From positions 62,001 through 126,000 of the forward strand of contig JBFWNG010000001.1 of the NCBI GenBank assembly GCA_050251195.1: a DNA stretch of 64,000 bases, in the 5' to 3' direction. Positions 51,470 through 60,017 of this stretch are shown here, in pieces. The notes below the pieces were generated by a model. The model had not been told where the DNA came from. It saw only the letters and a program-made list of their open reading frames with translations, and ran no database searches. Within the stretch, counting starts at the first letter, position 1. Every line of letters starts with the position of its first letter. A program made the translations under genes and the position numbers. Source of the DNA: JBFWNG01 sp050251195. Lineage in GTDB: Bacteria; Bdellovibrionota_B; Oligoflexia; Oligoflexales; Oligoflexaceae.

Positions 51470-53020
51470 ATGGGAGGCGATACCAAAGTCGATGGGCCTG
51501 AACTGGATAAAGGCGTGGTGCTTACGGAAATTCTAAGTCGGGGCATGATACAGGGAAGGGTAGGAGACTCTCCGGTTCTTTTGATTTGTCGAGGCGATAA
51601 GTTTTTCGCCGTAGGGGCATTTTGTTGTCATTACGGTGCACCGCTGATCGATGGTGCGGTTCATGGCAACGAAATAAGGTGTCCGTGGCATCACGCTTCT
51701 TTCGATCTTGCGACCGGGGAAGCAACGCGTGCGCCGTCGCTGAACTCGATTTCTGCATGGACGGTCGAAGTTCGTAACGGAAAGGTATTTGTCACGTCAC
51801 AAAAACCGGCCGCGACTCACGAAGTTACATCCGCCGCTGTCCCCGATAATGTCATCATTGTAGGAGCAGGCGCTGCCGGCAGCGCAGCCGCTGAAATGTT
51901 GCGCCGTCGGGGCTTTCAAAATCAGGTTGTTCTTTTGGGGGCCGAACCTCACTTACCGTACGATCGGCCGAACCTGTCCAAAGATTATTTGAACGGCAAT
52001 GCGCCCGAAGAATGGATTCCTCTCCGGAATGCCGACTTTTATCGTGATCAGAATATCGAGATCAGAACCAATGCACGTGTTGTCGAACTGAGTCCTAAGG
52101 CAAGGACGTTGACGTTGGCAACCGGTGAAACGTTATCGTTTGCAAAATGCCTGCTGGCCATGGGTGCAGAACCACGACTCTTAACAATTCCAGGGGCGAC
52201 GCTGCCCCACGTTCGGTACTTGCGTAGCTTGGACGACTCTCGTGCGTTGATTGCTCATGCCGGGAAAGCGAAAAAGGCGGTCGTTGTCGGCTCTGGGTTT
52301 ATAGGACTGGAAACAGCAGCGTCCCTCAAAATGCGCGGCCTCGACGTCACAATATTGTCCAACGAGGAGTTGCCGCTGGCCCGTATCCTTGGCAAGGAAT
52401 TAGGCCGTTATATTGCGGATCTTTATCAGACGAAAGGTATAACCTTTATTGCCAACGCAAATATGACATCTATCGATGAACAACGAGTCTATCTAGGTAA
52501 CGGCACGACTTTGGCCGCTGATCTCGTCGTCGCCGGCATTGGCGTTAAACCCATACTCGATCTTGCACAGAAAGCGGATTTGCTCTACGGCGGTCAGCTC
52601 GTCGTCGACGAGTTCCTTGAGACTCTTTCACCCGGCATTTACGCCGCGGGCGATATTGCATCGGTTCCAGATTGGCGGACGGGCGAGAAAATGCGCATCG
52701 AGCATTGGGCTACAGCTCAACGGCAAGGGCAAGTTGCCGCGCTGAACATGCTGGGTGAAAAGACTCCTCACCGGATTGTGCCATTCTTTTGGAGTCAGCA
52801 CTTCGATACAACTCTGGCCCACGTAGGACATGCCTCTTCATGGGATCAATGTATCGTAGACGGCAGCTTAAGCGACTCAGACGCAACGGTGGCCTATCTT
52901 CGTGATGGAAATATTCTAGCACTCCTAACTATAGGCCGTGATAAGATTAGCCTTGCAGCGGAAGACGCTATGGAGAGAAATGATCAAGGCGCGTTAAAAC
53001 GACTTGCCCGGATAGGGTAG
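51470..53020 (+). CDS. Rieske [2Fe-2S]-FAD/NAD(P)H reductase fusion (AIFM3-like)
   Basis: A 516-residue protein. Residues ~15-112 are a Rieske domain with Cys 52, His 54, Cys 71 and His 74 ('CCHYGAPL' and 'CPWHHASFD'). From ~126 there is a ferredoxin-reductase-type flavoprotein: 'VIIVGAGAAGSAAA' for FAD, 'AVVVGSGFIGLETAA' for NAD(P)H and 'GIYAAGDIAS' for the flavin. This domain order is that of apoptosis-inducing-factor-3-like reductases, which pass electrons from NAD(P)H through FAD to an Fe-S partner. ATG 51470 has AGGAGG a little far upstream. The gene lies between folE and an Fe-S-type regulator, probably in one transcript. Confidence 0.9.
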   Translation: MGGDTKVDGPELDKGVVLTEILSRGMIQGRVGDSPVLLICRGDKFFAVGAFCCHYGAPLIDGAVHGNEIRCPWHHASFDLATGEATRAPSLNSISAWTVEVRNGKVFVTSQKPAATHEVTSAAVPDNVIIVGAGAAGSAAAEMLRRRGFQNQVVLLGAEPHLPYDRPNLSKDYLNGNAPEEWIPLRNADFYRDQNIEIRTNARVVELSPKARTLTLATGETLSFAKCLLAMGAEPRLLTIPGATLPHVRYLRSLDDSRALIAHAGKAKKAVVVGSGFIGLETAASLKMRGLDVTILSNEELPLARILGKELGRYIADLYQTKGITFIANANMTSIDEQRVYLGNGTTLAADLVVAGIGVKPILDLAQKADLLYGGQLVVDEFLETLSPGIYAAGDIASVPDWRTGEKMRIEHWATAQRQGQVAALNMLGEKTPHRIVPFFWSQHFDTTLAHVGHASSWDQCIVDGSLSDSDATVAYLRDGNILALLTIGRDKISLAAEDAMERNDQGALKRLARIG

Positions 53021-53035
53021 AAAGCGGAACGCATC

Positions 53036-53668
53036 GTGTTAAAGGTCTTTGGCGATACACAGCAAAAAATCCTCCGCCTTCTCCAGCGAAACGGCGACGG
53101 AGTGACGGTAGATTTCCTCGCGCAAGAATTGGAAATTACCCGTACTGCGATCAAGCAACATCTGACCAGTTTAAGCCATGACGGATTCGTACGAGAATCA
53201 GGTATTCGAGAAACAGGCGGGCGTCCGGTTCGAACATACATACTTGCTCCCGACGGCCACGATCTTTTTCAAAAGCAGTATTCATGGTTCAGTGAATTAC
53301 TCATGCAGGCATGGAAGAAAGAGATCGGCGACGAAGGCATCAGAAAAATGATGCGAAAGCTCGCGGAAGAAATTGCTTCGAAATATGCCGATATCGTCAA
53401 AGGCAAAGAGCCCGGCGATAAAACTGCGGCAATCGTGCAACTGATGAATTCTCTTGCCTTCGAAGCAGAGGCCATCGAAGAGAGTAATGATGCCAACCTT
53501 GGCGGCATTGTCGCGTGGAACTGTGTTTATCATCGCTTGGCGAAAGAGTTTCCTGAAGTTTGCGATTTTGACATCGCTTTGCTCGAGCGCTTGTCTGGAC
53601 AAGCGATTGATCACAAAGAGTGCATCATCAGGGGCGGCAAAGCTTGTCGTTTCCATTTCCGTAAATAA
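53036..53668 (+). CDS. Winged-helix regulator with Cys motif (SufR/COG2345-like)
   Basis: A 210-residue protein. Residues ~8-70 are a DeoR/ArsR-type winged helix ('VDFLAQELEITRTAIKQHL'). The C-terminal part carries four Cys spaced C-x12-C-x19-C-x7-C ('NCVYHRLAKEFPEVC', then 'ECIIRGGKAC'). SufR-like regulators of this group bind a [4Fe-4S] cluster through such Cys and control Fe-S or redox genes. GTG 53036 starts it 15 bases after the reductase stop, so it is probably co-transcribed and may autoregulate the folE-reductase set. The exact spacing differs from the cyanobacterial SufR pattern as I remember it. Confidence 0.85.
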   Translation: MLKVFGDTQQKILRLLQRNGDGVTVDFLAQELEITRTAIKQHLTSLSHDGFVRESGIRETGGRPVRTYILAPDGHDLFQKQYSWFSELLMQAWKKEIGDEGIRKMMRKLAEEIASKYADIVKGKEPGDKTAAIVQLMNSLAFEAEAIEESNDANLGGIVAWNCVYHRLAKEFPEVCDFDIALLERLSGQAIDHKECIIRGGKACRFHFRK

Positions 53669-53764
53669 TTAAATTCACACAGAAAATTATGGTTCTTTTA
53701 GCTCGTTAAGGTTCCCTAAAACATACCGATAAACCTCCATAAACCCAATTTCCGAGGAAGTTTT

Positions 53765-54451
53765 ATGCTTTGTTCGCATTTCCTGGCTTCAAAAAGATTG
53801 CTTCTTGGTGTCGTATTTTGCTTTGCCACTCTCAGTTGTAAGAAGTCTCACAGTAAAGTCGCTTCCGAAGACGGGGGACGGGCATGTGATGCAGGTTGCA
53901 GTACCGAGAATCCAGATATTTGCATCGGGGATACGGTAATTGGTGTTGGACAATGGAAGGGTTTAATGCCAAGCGCTGACCGAGTTGTTTCCTTTTGTGA
54001 GGGAGGAGTCACAGTTAGTTCGGGACAGGGATATAATGCAAAATTTCTTGGAAAGTGTAGTTCAGATCATGGAACGATTTGTCCCGGTGATTGGATCATT
54101 GGAATTGGAGCAGGAAAACAGAAAATAAAGCAACCCGTCGGGGTTTCGAAGATCGATGCTGGGATGGTTGTCTATGTTGACAAAGCCGGTAAGGAGGATC
54201 GAATTTCACCAGCGGATGCCTTAAGTATCTCCTGTGACAAGACGTGTAGCGTGGCGAAACCGGAAATATGCATCGGTGACTGGGTGATAGGCGTTGGGGC
54301 GGGAAAAAGTCATGTGACTTCCCCAGTTGAGGTCGTATCAACTTGTGGTATTAGCATTGGATTCGTGGATAAGACCGGCGTTTTACATGAGACGAATGAG
54401 AAGTTGTTGGGCGAGTGCGGATCGGCGGATCCAACCTCTTGTGGAAAATAG
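53765..54451 (+). CDS. Lipoprotein with three 'CIGDWVIGVGAGK' repeats
   Basis: A 228-residue protein with a signal peptide and lipobox ATLSC (Cys 25). The mature chain is three repeats of about 60 residues. Each has Cys-Ser/Asp, then (I)C(I/P)GD(W/T)(V/I)IG(V/I)G.(G/W)K, a turn, 'PV.V', and a strand with Cys and 'V...G'. Six or more Cys probably pair between strands. The repeats suggest a small beta-barrel or SH3-like unit in series. No family recognised. The stop lies 14 bases before the next gene's ATG, so it is probably in one transcript with the zincin lipoprotein. GGAAG precedes ATG 53765. Confidence 0.78.
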   Translation: MLCSHFLASKRLLLGVVFCFATLSCKKSHSKVASEDGGRACDAGCSTENPDICIGDTVIGVGQWKGLMPSADRVVSFCEGGVTVSSGQGYNAKFLGKCSSDHGTICPGDWIIGIGAGKQKIKQPVGVSKIDAGMVVYVDKAGKEDRISPADALSISCDKTCSVAKPEICIGDWVIGVGAGKSHVTSPVEVVSTCGISIGFVDKTGVLHETNEKLLGECGSADPTSCGK

Positions 54452-54465
54452 CGAGGGCTTTGTCT

Positions 54466-55599
54466 ATGCGGAAAATGATCATCCAAAGTTTAGTGATTGT
54501 GTTGTCACTTTTGTCGTGTAAGTCTCGGCAGAGTTCCAACGTGAAATACGGTGCCCTCAAGGAAGGTGTTGCTCCTTCCTCAGCATGGCTGATGAAGATT
54601 CCTCCTGGCGGTGAGATTAACGCCTGCGGAAACAGACGGGAAGTGATTGAAAGAAGTTTAAAAAGATGGGCACAGGTCATAGGACGAGACAAGAATCTGA
54701 AGATTGGCAATAACGAGAAATGTTCTTTTCCGATTGCATCGGATTACGGACAGATTGAGGGAATAGCCCACAATGATCCTCGACCAACAGTATGTCGTAC
54801 CGGTGACGGCGCCGTGTCAAAGTCCTACTTTGGAACACTCTGGGAAACGCGATTTTGCTCGGAAATAGACGGCGAAGAGGAAAACTATGCTGTTCTCCAC
54901 GAGGTTGGCCACGCTTGGGGAATGTGTGACCAATATGATAAGACAGGTACCGCTATCGGTATGCATCCGACCTGTGACCCTGGTTATTCTAGCCAGCAAG
55001 CAGTCGATAGCGTTATGAGCGGAGCTCGCACATCTACAGATTTAACTCCTGACGACATCCTCGGCCTAAGAATCCTCGCTTGCAGGGCGGACATTTCTGC
55101 TAATGTGAAGTGGGCGGAAAAACTTAAGTCCGAGATTCTAACCTGGGAAGGGGTTAAAGAGGAAGCGATTCGCCTTACTCAAGCTGCCGGCCGCGACCTC
55201 TTTATTCCGATTTGCTTGGGACAAACCACCCCGGTCGCACCGGCGACTACCAGTAACGTTCCTTCACCCATTCCGGACCTCCAGTGGGCACCGGGGCAGC
55301 CAGACGATACCAACCACACACAAAATTGCGTGGCCATGTCGGAAGAGGGTTTAATTGACGCGGACTGCAGCGAACAATTTAATTTTATTTGTTACAACCC
55401 TACCGACTGGGTGTTCTTTTCGGGACCAGGGTATCCATGGGCGAACGGTCACAAGAAATGCGACGACGGTTCAACGTTCAGGATTCCAAAAAATGCGGAA
55501 GAGGCAAAAAGACTTAAAGAGATTGCGGACGAATGGCCGGACTGGATCAACTTAACGGATGAAGCTCAAGAGGGAGTTTACATATCTGTACCTAAGTAG
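54466..55599 (+). CDS. Zincin lipoprotein with permuted C-type-lectin-like domain
   Basis: A 377-residue protein with lipobox LLSC. The metalloprotease part has HEVGHAWGMCD: His 145, Glu 146, His 149 and Asp 155, the HExxHxxGxxD form known from snapalysin-type zincins, and a later 'SVMSG' Met-turn. Residues ~272-377 carry C-type-lectin signatures in inverted order. 'W.PGQPDD...QNCVAM...DADC....FIC' comes first, then 'W....GHKKCDDGSTFRIPKNAEEAKRL...WINLTD...EGVY'. The same order is seen at the end of the protein at 31927. ATG 54466 starts directly at the signal peptide. It is probably an active surface protease with a binding domain. Confidence 0.82.
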   Translation: MRKMIIQSLVIVLSLLSCKSRQSSNVKYGALKEGVAPSSAWLMKIPPGGEINACGNRREVIERSLKRWAQVIGRDKNLKIGNNEKCSFPIASDYGQIEGIAHNDPRPTVCRTGDGAVSKSYFGTLWETRFCSEIDGEEENYAVLHEVGHAWGMCDQYDKTGTAIGMHPTCDPGYSSQQAVDSVMSGARTSTDLTPDDILGLRILACRADISANVKWAEKLKSEILTWEGVKEEAIRLTQAAGRDLFIPICLGQTTPVAPATTSNVPSPIPDLQWAPGQPDDTNHTQNCVAMSEEGLIDADCSEQFNFICYNPTDWVFFSGPGYPWANGHKKCDDGSTFRIPKNAEEAKRLKEIADEWPDWINLTDEAQEGVYISVPK

Positions 55600-55662
55600 T
55601 TTCGGAAGATGCAGTAAACTGGTCTACGCCGGCGTATGAACCTAATTAAAAGAAGAGGCGGC

Positions 55663-56625
55663 ATGTCGAAGGTCTCATTGTTTATCCTTCGGGTCGTACT
55701 CATCCATGGGTTCATAATATTCCAATGGTCTTGCAAGCCTCAGGTTGTGTCCCGTCGTACCAAACCTATTCCTTCCGGTGACGCCACCAACAATACTAAA
55801 GACGGCGTCAACAAAACTCCACCCTCGCCGAATCCGGATGTAGGCACAAACACTGCGCCGGTTGCAAGTTGTGCAGGCCAGGTCCTCGGCATAGTTGATG
55901 GTAAGCGTGTCGCAGAAAGCAGCCTCATTTCTCGATCTACCGGCCAACTATGGTTAGAAGACAGCGACTGCACAGCAACTCTTATTGGGCCGAGACACAT
56001 GCTAACTGCAGCTCATTGCCTTGCTGACGCTAACCCGATCGAAGTCCGGTTTGGTCTCAAACCCGACTCGGCCAAAACTGTCATTCCTGTCGCCAAGTGG
56101 GTCATACATCCATTGTATAACGACCGTGAAATACCTCATGATATTGCCATTTTTACTTTGGAGAATGAAGTTCCATCTGAGCTTGTCCCTGTGCCGCTCG
56201 CTAACCCTGAAGACCTTCAAATAGGAACAGACATAATTATTACAGGGTATGGAACGGCTTCTGAAAAATCTGAAAACTCGCAGCCACTTTCTATGGTCCT
56301 TGTCCCCTTGGAAGAGGTTAACGCCGCTGATCGCTATTTCTCTACGGTGATAAATGGCAAGGCTAGCTGCTATGGCGACTCGGGAGGCCCCGGTTATATC
56401 GTGGACAAACAAACGCAATGCCTCAAAGCTGTCGGTGTCGTATCTATCGCAAGTATCAATGGCAATGGCAAATGCGGCGAAGGTGACACGATGATGGACG
56501 CCACACGCTATAAAGGCTGGATCGCAGCAAGCTTCGAGCAGCTCGGAGCTCCCCTCAGCGGATTGCCTAAAGATGGATCGGAATTAGACGCGACACAAAA
56601 CCGAGTGAAATCCGTGAAGAATTGA
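55663..56625 (+). CDS. Trypsin-like (S1) serine protease lipoprotein
   Basis: A 320-residue protein with a signal peptide (lipobox QWSC, atypical), a Pro/Asn/Thr-rich linker to residue ~65 and a chymotrypsin-fold protease. The triad is complete: His 118 ('LTAAHC'), Asp 160 ('HDIAIF') and Ser 240 ('CYGDSGGP'). The mature-type start 'GIVDGKRV' resembles the 'IVGG' activation end. Several Cys match S1 disulfides. I use ATG 55663, preceded by AGAGG; ATG 55636 is an alternative. It is the third protease-type lipoprotein class in the window. It lies 63 bases after the zincin gene on the same strand and converges on the beta-propeller lipoprotein. Confidence 0.9.
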   Translation: MSKVSLFILRVVLIHGFIIFQWSCKPQVVSRRTKPIPSGDATNNTKDGVNKTPPSPNPDVGTNTAPVASCAGQVLGIVDGKRVAESSLISRSTGQLWLEDSDCTATLIGPRHMLTAAHCLADANPIEVRFGLKPDSAKTVIPVAKWVIHPLYNDREIPHDIAIFTLENEVPSELVPVPLANPEDLQIGTDIIITGYGTASEKSENSQPLSMVLVPLEEVNAADRYFSTVINGKASCYGDSGGPGYIVDKQTQCLKAVGVVSIASINGNGKCGEGDTMMDATRYKGWIAASFEQLGAPLSGLPKDGSELDATQNRVKSVKN

Positions 56626-56634
56626 GGAGTAGAT

Positions 56635-57759
56635 CTAGTCTTTCGCGGTTACAAATCGTGGTTTGAAACCAACGTTGATTCCATCGGGCGTAAGCAGCTC
56701 GAGAGTTTCATCGCTGAACACGTATACACCAGGATTGTTGAGGTTTTCAGTGCCGGGATTGGGGAAAAACACGTTCCCGCTCTTGTTATCGAATCCAATG
56801 CTATCCACCTTATTAAAGGTATCAAATCTATTCGTCCGTGGCTGGCCAACCCTAAATTTAAAGATATGCGAAGACGGGCCCGGTCCAAACTCCGTGTGCA
56901 TTATTCCCCAGCCGGTATTGTCTCCGGTGAATACAAAGCCCCCTGCTTCGCCGCCGAGATCGGGAACAGAGAGATACGGTCCTTCGGATTTCATGGTGGC
57001 TAGGTTGATTTTTATGATGCCGCCTCCACCCATCATAATCGGCTGGGGCTGGCTAGCGTAGAGTAGGTTGTTGGGGCAATCTGGCCGCAAATTGTAACGA
57101 AGCGGAGAGCCTTCGACGGTAATGGGTTGAATGCCGTTGGAATCTGGGTCCGCATCAATAACCTTATTCGTTTCGAGATCAACGACAGCCAAAGCGGCAT
57201 CCCCTGTCGGATATTCACCGTCTTTCAAACGGAAAATCTGAACGTAAAGATATTTTCCACAGCGAGCCATGGTGCCCATGTCTGGATTGCCATCCTCGTC
57301 CGCTAGATCCGATAGGTCGATTGTCGTGGTCGTCTCATTGGCAAGGTTGACTACCGACAGTTGCGCGTTGTCGCTTCGGCTAATGTAGGCTGCTTTCTCC
57401 TGAACGAGAACATCCTGAGCCTTTGCTCCGGTTAGCTCAATTGATGCTTCTATTTCGGATTGATGTGCATCCACAATATTGATTTTTTCGGAATGAACGA
57501 CGAAATACTTTTCGTCGAAGTACCTGATGTTATGGATCGGCTTGCCGAAATCTTTCTTCAGTAACACATTCCACGGACTGACGGAGCCTATGATAGCGAA
57601 GTTGCCGAGTTCGTCTGCAACGCCTATATGACCTTCAGTGGTTTGGGATTCCTCCTTAATCGAAGATCCATTTTGTGCCCGTTGTTTGCAACCGAGGGGC
57701 AAAATGAGGGTTGCGATTGCGGCTGCTGTCAGCTTCCCGAAGAGATTCATAATAAACAT
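56635..57759 (-). CDS. Beta-propeller lipoprotein (YncE/NHL-like)
   Basis: A 374-residue protein with a signal peptide and lipobox PLGC. The mature chain shows repeated strand patterns around each blade ('VDAHQSEIEASIEL', 'LSVVNLANETTTTIDL', 'AVVDLETNKVIDAD', 'IIKINLATMKSEGPYL'), as in YVTN/YncE-like propellers. A Gly-rich loop 'PIMMGGGGIIK' lies near the middle. These proteins usually bind ligands or partners rather than catalyse. ATG 57759 has AGAGGA six bases upstream. A TATAAT lies at 57798-57803 on the minus strand as a possible -10, without a good -35. Confidence 0.82.
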   Translation of the reverse strand: MFIMNLFGKLTAAAIATLILPLGCKQRAQNGSSIKEESQTTEGHIGVADELGNFAIIGSVSPWNVLLKKDFGKPIHNIRYFDEKYFVVHSEKINIVDAHQSEIEASIELTGAKAQDVLVQEKAAYISRSDNAQLSVVNLANETTTTIDLSDLADEDGNPDMGTMARCGKYLYVQIFRLKDGEYPTGDAALAVVDLETNKVIDADPDSNGIQPITVEGSPLRYNLRPDCPNNLLYASQPQPIMMGGGGIIKINLATMKSEGPYLSVPDLGGEAGGFVFTGDNTGWGIMHTEFGPGPSSHIFKFRVGQPRTNRFDTFNKVDSIGFDNKSGNVFFPNPGTENLNNPGVYVFSDETLELLTPDGINVGFKPRFVTAKD

Positions 57760-57983
57760 AATTTTCCTCTGCATTTCGGAATTAGATTCCTACTCTCATT
57801 ATAGCACAGTGCCTAATCTTTAGGTTTTTGGAGGAGTGTTCGATGTTGACGGAAAGGCGCTTCCGCCAAACGGTTTTGCACGGCCACAGTGGCATAGTTC
57901 GTTTGTTGCCTTGAGAAATAATAGATACCTGCAATTACGCCTTGTGCTCATCCTAGCTCAGCTGGTATACGAAGTCAAAATTG

Positions 57984-58001
57984 TCGAACGGTGTGTTCGA
58001 T
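57984..58001. promoter_or_regulatory. Palindrome TCGAAC-N5-GTTCGA upstream of TIGR02147 gene 2
   Basis: A perfect 6-5-6 inverted repeat about 40 bases before the GTG of the regulator. The half-site GTGTTCGAT (57993-58001) also occurs as a direct copy at 57836-57844, as if two operator sites were spaced ~157 bases apart. Coincidentally, TGTTTCCAAAAT copies before the first TIGR02147 gene are also 157 bases apart. Confidence 0.4.
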
Positions 58002-58039
58002 AGTAGGGCGGCGCATAAATCCGAGGAGCATTTAATTAA

Positions 58040-58870
58040 GTGACACTTTCGACCTACCGTAATTTTAGGGAGATTCTTCAAGATGAGCTTGCACGGCGGT
58101 GCAAAATGAATGGGGCGTATTCACTGCGAGCTTTTTCCAGAGATCTTGGATTGTCGCCGGCGACTCTGTCCGAAGCTCTCAATGGAAGGCATAAGATCTC
58201 TAAAGTAACGGCCCAGAAAATTGCTACCAAAATGATGTTTTCTCCAGCGGAAGCGGATTACTTTATCGACCTGGTCGAGCAAGAAGGTGTGCGGTCGCAA
58301 ACTCAAAGAAGGCGTATGCAAGAAGAGTTTCGTAAGAACTATATAGAGAAAAAGTATTTTCCTCTGTCACGGACGGAGTTCTCGCATATATCGGAATGGT
58401 TTTATGTGGCTATATTGGAACTCGCTCACATTACATCGGTAAAACTAGAACCGCATTTCGTGGCACGAGCTTTGGGAATTACCAAGACGACCGCCAAGTT
58501 GGCTTTGGTCCGATTGAAGGATTTGAAACTTCTGGCAGAAGATGAGTTTGGAGTTCTAAAGCCTACACATGTGAAGACGGCCACTTCTTCGAGAGTGCCT
58601 TCGCGAGATATCCAGGATTTTCATTGTCAGATACTCGACAAAGCAAAGACAGCCCTTGTGACACAAAGCCTTGAGACGAGAGAATTCTCCTGCAGCTTTC
58701 TTGCTATCGATGGCGACAAGATTGCAGAAGCAAAAACCGCTCTCAAAGCGTTTAGAAGAAAATTTTGTACCAAGGTGCAGGACTCAAAGGAGAAACATCA
58801 ACTTTACTGCCTTTCTATGCAATTTTTTCGAGCGGCAGATTTAAATTTCGTAGAGGAAACGAACTCATGA
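58040..58870 (+). CDS. TIGR02147-family (DUF4423) transcriptional regulator
   Basis: A 276-residue second member of the family at 10479, only distantly similar to it. The N-terminal helix-turn-helix has 'YSLRAFSRDLGLSPATLSEALNGRHKIS' features at ~27-54 (S-LRAF...LGLS...LSE.L.G), and a second winged-helix-like part lies at ~145-180 ('ARALGITKTTAKLALVRLKDL'). GTG 58040 has GAGGAG eleven bases upstream. Its stop overlaps the next gene's ATG (ATGA), so the regulator is translationally coupled to an exported protein. A regulator preceding exported proteins is the same arrangement as at 10.5 kb. Palindromes lie upstream. Confidence 0.87.
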   Translation: MTLSTYRNFREILQDELARRCKMNGAYSLRAFSRDLGLSPATLSEALNGRHKISKVTAQKIATKMMFSPAEADYFIDLVEQEGVRSQTQRRRMQEEFRKNYIEKKYFPLSRTEFSHISEWFYVAILELAHITSVKLEPHFVARALGITKTTAKLALVRLKDLKLLAEDEFGVLKPTHVKTATSSRVPSRDIQDFHCQILDKAKTALVTQSLETREFSCSFLAIDGDKIAEAKTALKAFRRKFCTKVQDSKEKHQLYCLSMQFFRAADLNFVEETNS

Positions 58871-59352
58871 AAAAATTAGCTTTTCTTTTGGTCGTCTCGC
58901 CCGCGCTATGGTTTTATTCCGGCAAATGCTTAGCTGAAAACGAAGTCGGCAATGGGATCGGCGGACTGATCGCTTACTTCGATATGGTAAGGGAGGATAT
59001 AGGTCTAATCGTTTCTCGAATGGATAACTGCTCCCTTTCGATTATCGAAAGGGAGGAAGATCGCGAGTTGCTACGTCAAAACCAATTGCCGCTTATTGCT
59101 CGTCTTCGAGACATGCGGTTTTCAGCAAAATTCGGCGGTAAGAAAATTTGTGTGGGCGTAGCGGGAAGTCCCGAGCAAGAATTTCAATATGCAGCCGAGG
59201 GTTGCCGTAAGAATGGATGGCCTGTAGTCGCGGTGCAAAATTTTATCTTGGATCAGGCCTTGGGAAATTCCGACGGTGTGGGAAATGGCAAAAGAATCAG
59301 CGACAAAGAACTATGGCTTAATTTCATAGAAAACACCTGCAAACTTGATTGA
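58867..59352 (+). CDS. Exported protein coupled to TIGR02147 regulator
   Basis: A 161-residue protein with a signal peptide cleaved after CLA (before Glu 24). The mature part is mostly helical, with a helix-rich first half ('YFDMVREDIGLIVSRMD') and three or four Cys. ATG 58867 overlaps the regulator stop and has GAGGAA upstream. I recognise no family. Translational coupling suggests it is a product needed in a fixed ratio or under the same control as the regulator, perhaps a signal or effector. Confidence 0.75.
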   Translation: MKKLAFLLVVSPALWFYSGKCLAENEVGNGIGGLIAYFDMVREDIGLIVSRMDNCSLSIIEREEDRELLRQNQLPLIARLRDMRFSAKFGGKKICVGVAGSPEQEFQYAAEGCRKNGWPVVAVQNFILDQALGNSDGVGNGKRISDKELWLNFIENTCKLD

Positions 59353-59488
59353 CGACGAAAACAATAGATTTTGTTCGATGTCCGAAACAATTGATCAAAT
59401 CCAAACAAAATATAGACGGTAGCTGGATCTTTTTTCGAGCTCAAGATGCTATGGTCGGCCGGACCTATTTTAACCGTTTGGAGGCTAT

Positions 59489-59995
59489 ATGAAAAAGAGT
59501 ATCCTGGGATTCCTAATATTTTGTTTTTGTCCACTTGCAAATGCCCAAGACGATCGAGTCGCCCTTGAAGATGAGCTTCGATGGTCGATTCTAGTCCTGG
59601 AGAATATGGAGATGGAGTGCGAGTGGACGGGTACAACGGTTGGGGATTTTGTTGCCCCAACAAGAATAGTGATTGATTCCATTGATCAAGAAACCCGAGA
59701 ATTGGGATTCCACCTGGTAGCAGACAGGGAGGAAGATGTTGAGTCCTATATCTATGTTGCTCATCATAAAGTAGATTTTGAAGTGCCAAGACTAGAGAAG
59801 GTGACCACGCGATCCCAGAAGGAGGAAGTCGCAGTTATTGATTATACATACACAGGGTGCTTTTTTGACAATCTCAGTATCACCAAAAGGACAGATCTGG
59901 CAGACTATACACGTACCATGACTTTCGAGTATCGAAAGACGTTCAAGGACGGTGGTGCGATTAGCTCGGTGATCTGTGGTCCGATCGCCAGATGA
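59489..59995 (+). CDS. Exported protein, unknown function
   Basis: A 168-residue protein with a clear signal peptide (cleavage after ANA, before Gln 20). The mature chain has three Cys and is strand-rich towards the end. TTGGAGG sits just before ATG 59489. The gene lies 136 bases after the previous exported-protein gene and 22 bases before the next, so 59489-60569 is probably one transcript ending at a strong terminator. No family recognised. Confidence 0.72.
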   Translation: MKKSILGFLIFCFCPLANAQDDRVALEDELRWSILVLENMEMECEWTGTTVGDFVAPTRIVIDSIDQETRELGFHLVADREEDVESYIYVAHHKVDFEVPRLEKVTTRSQKEEVAVIDYTYTGCFFDNLSITKRTDLADYTRTMTFEYRKTFKDGGAISSVICGPIAR

Positions 59996-60017
59996 ACAAC
60001 ATATAAAGGATGAACAA

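Noticed and set aside
57945..58015. tRNA gene on the plus strand (TAGCTCAGCTGGTATA resembles a D-arm)
   Set aside because: The D-stem does not close and no acceptor stem or CCA-side pairing is found; the GTTCGA belongs to a palindrome instead.
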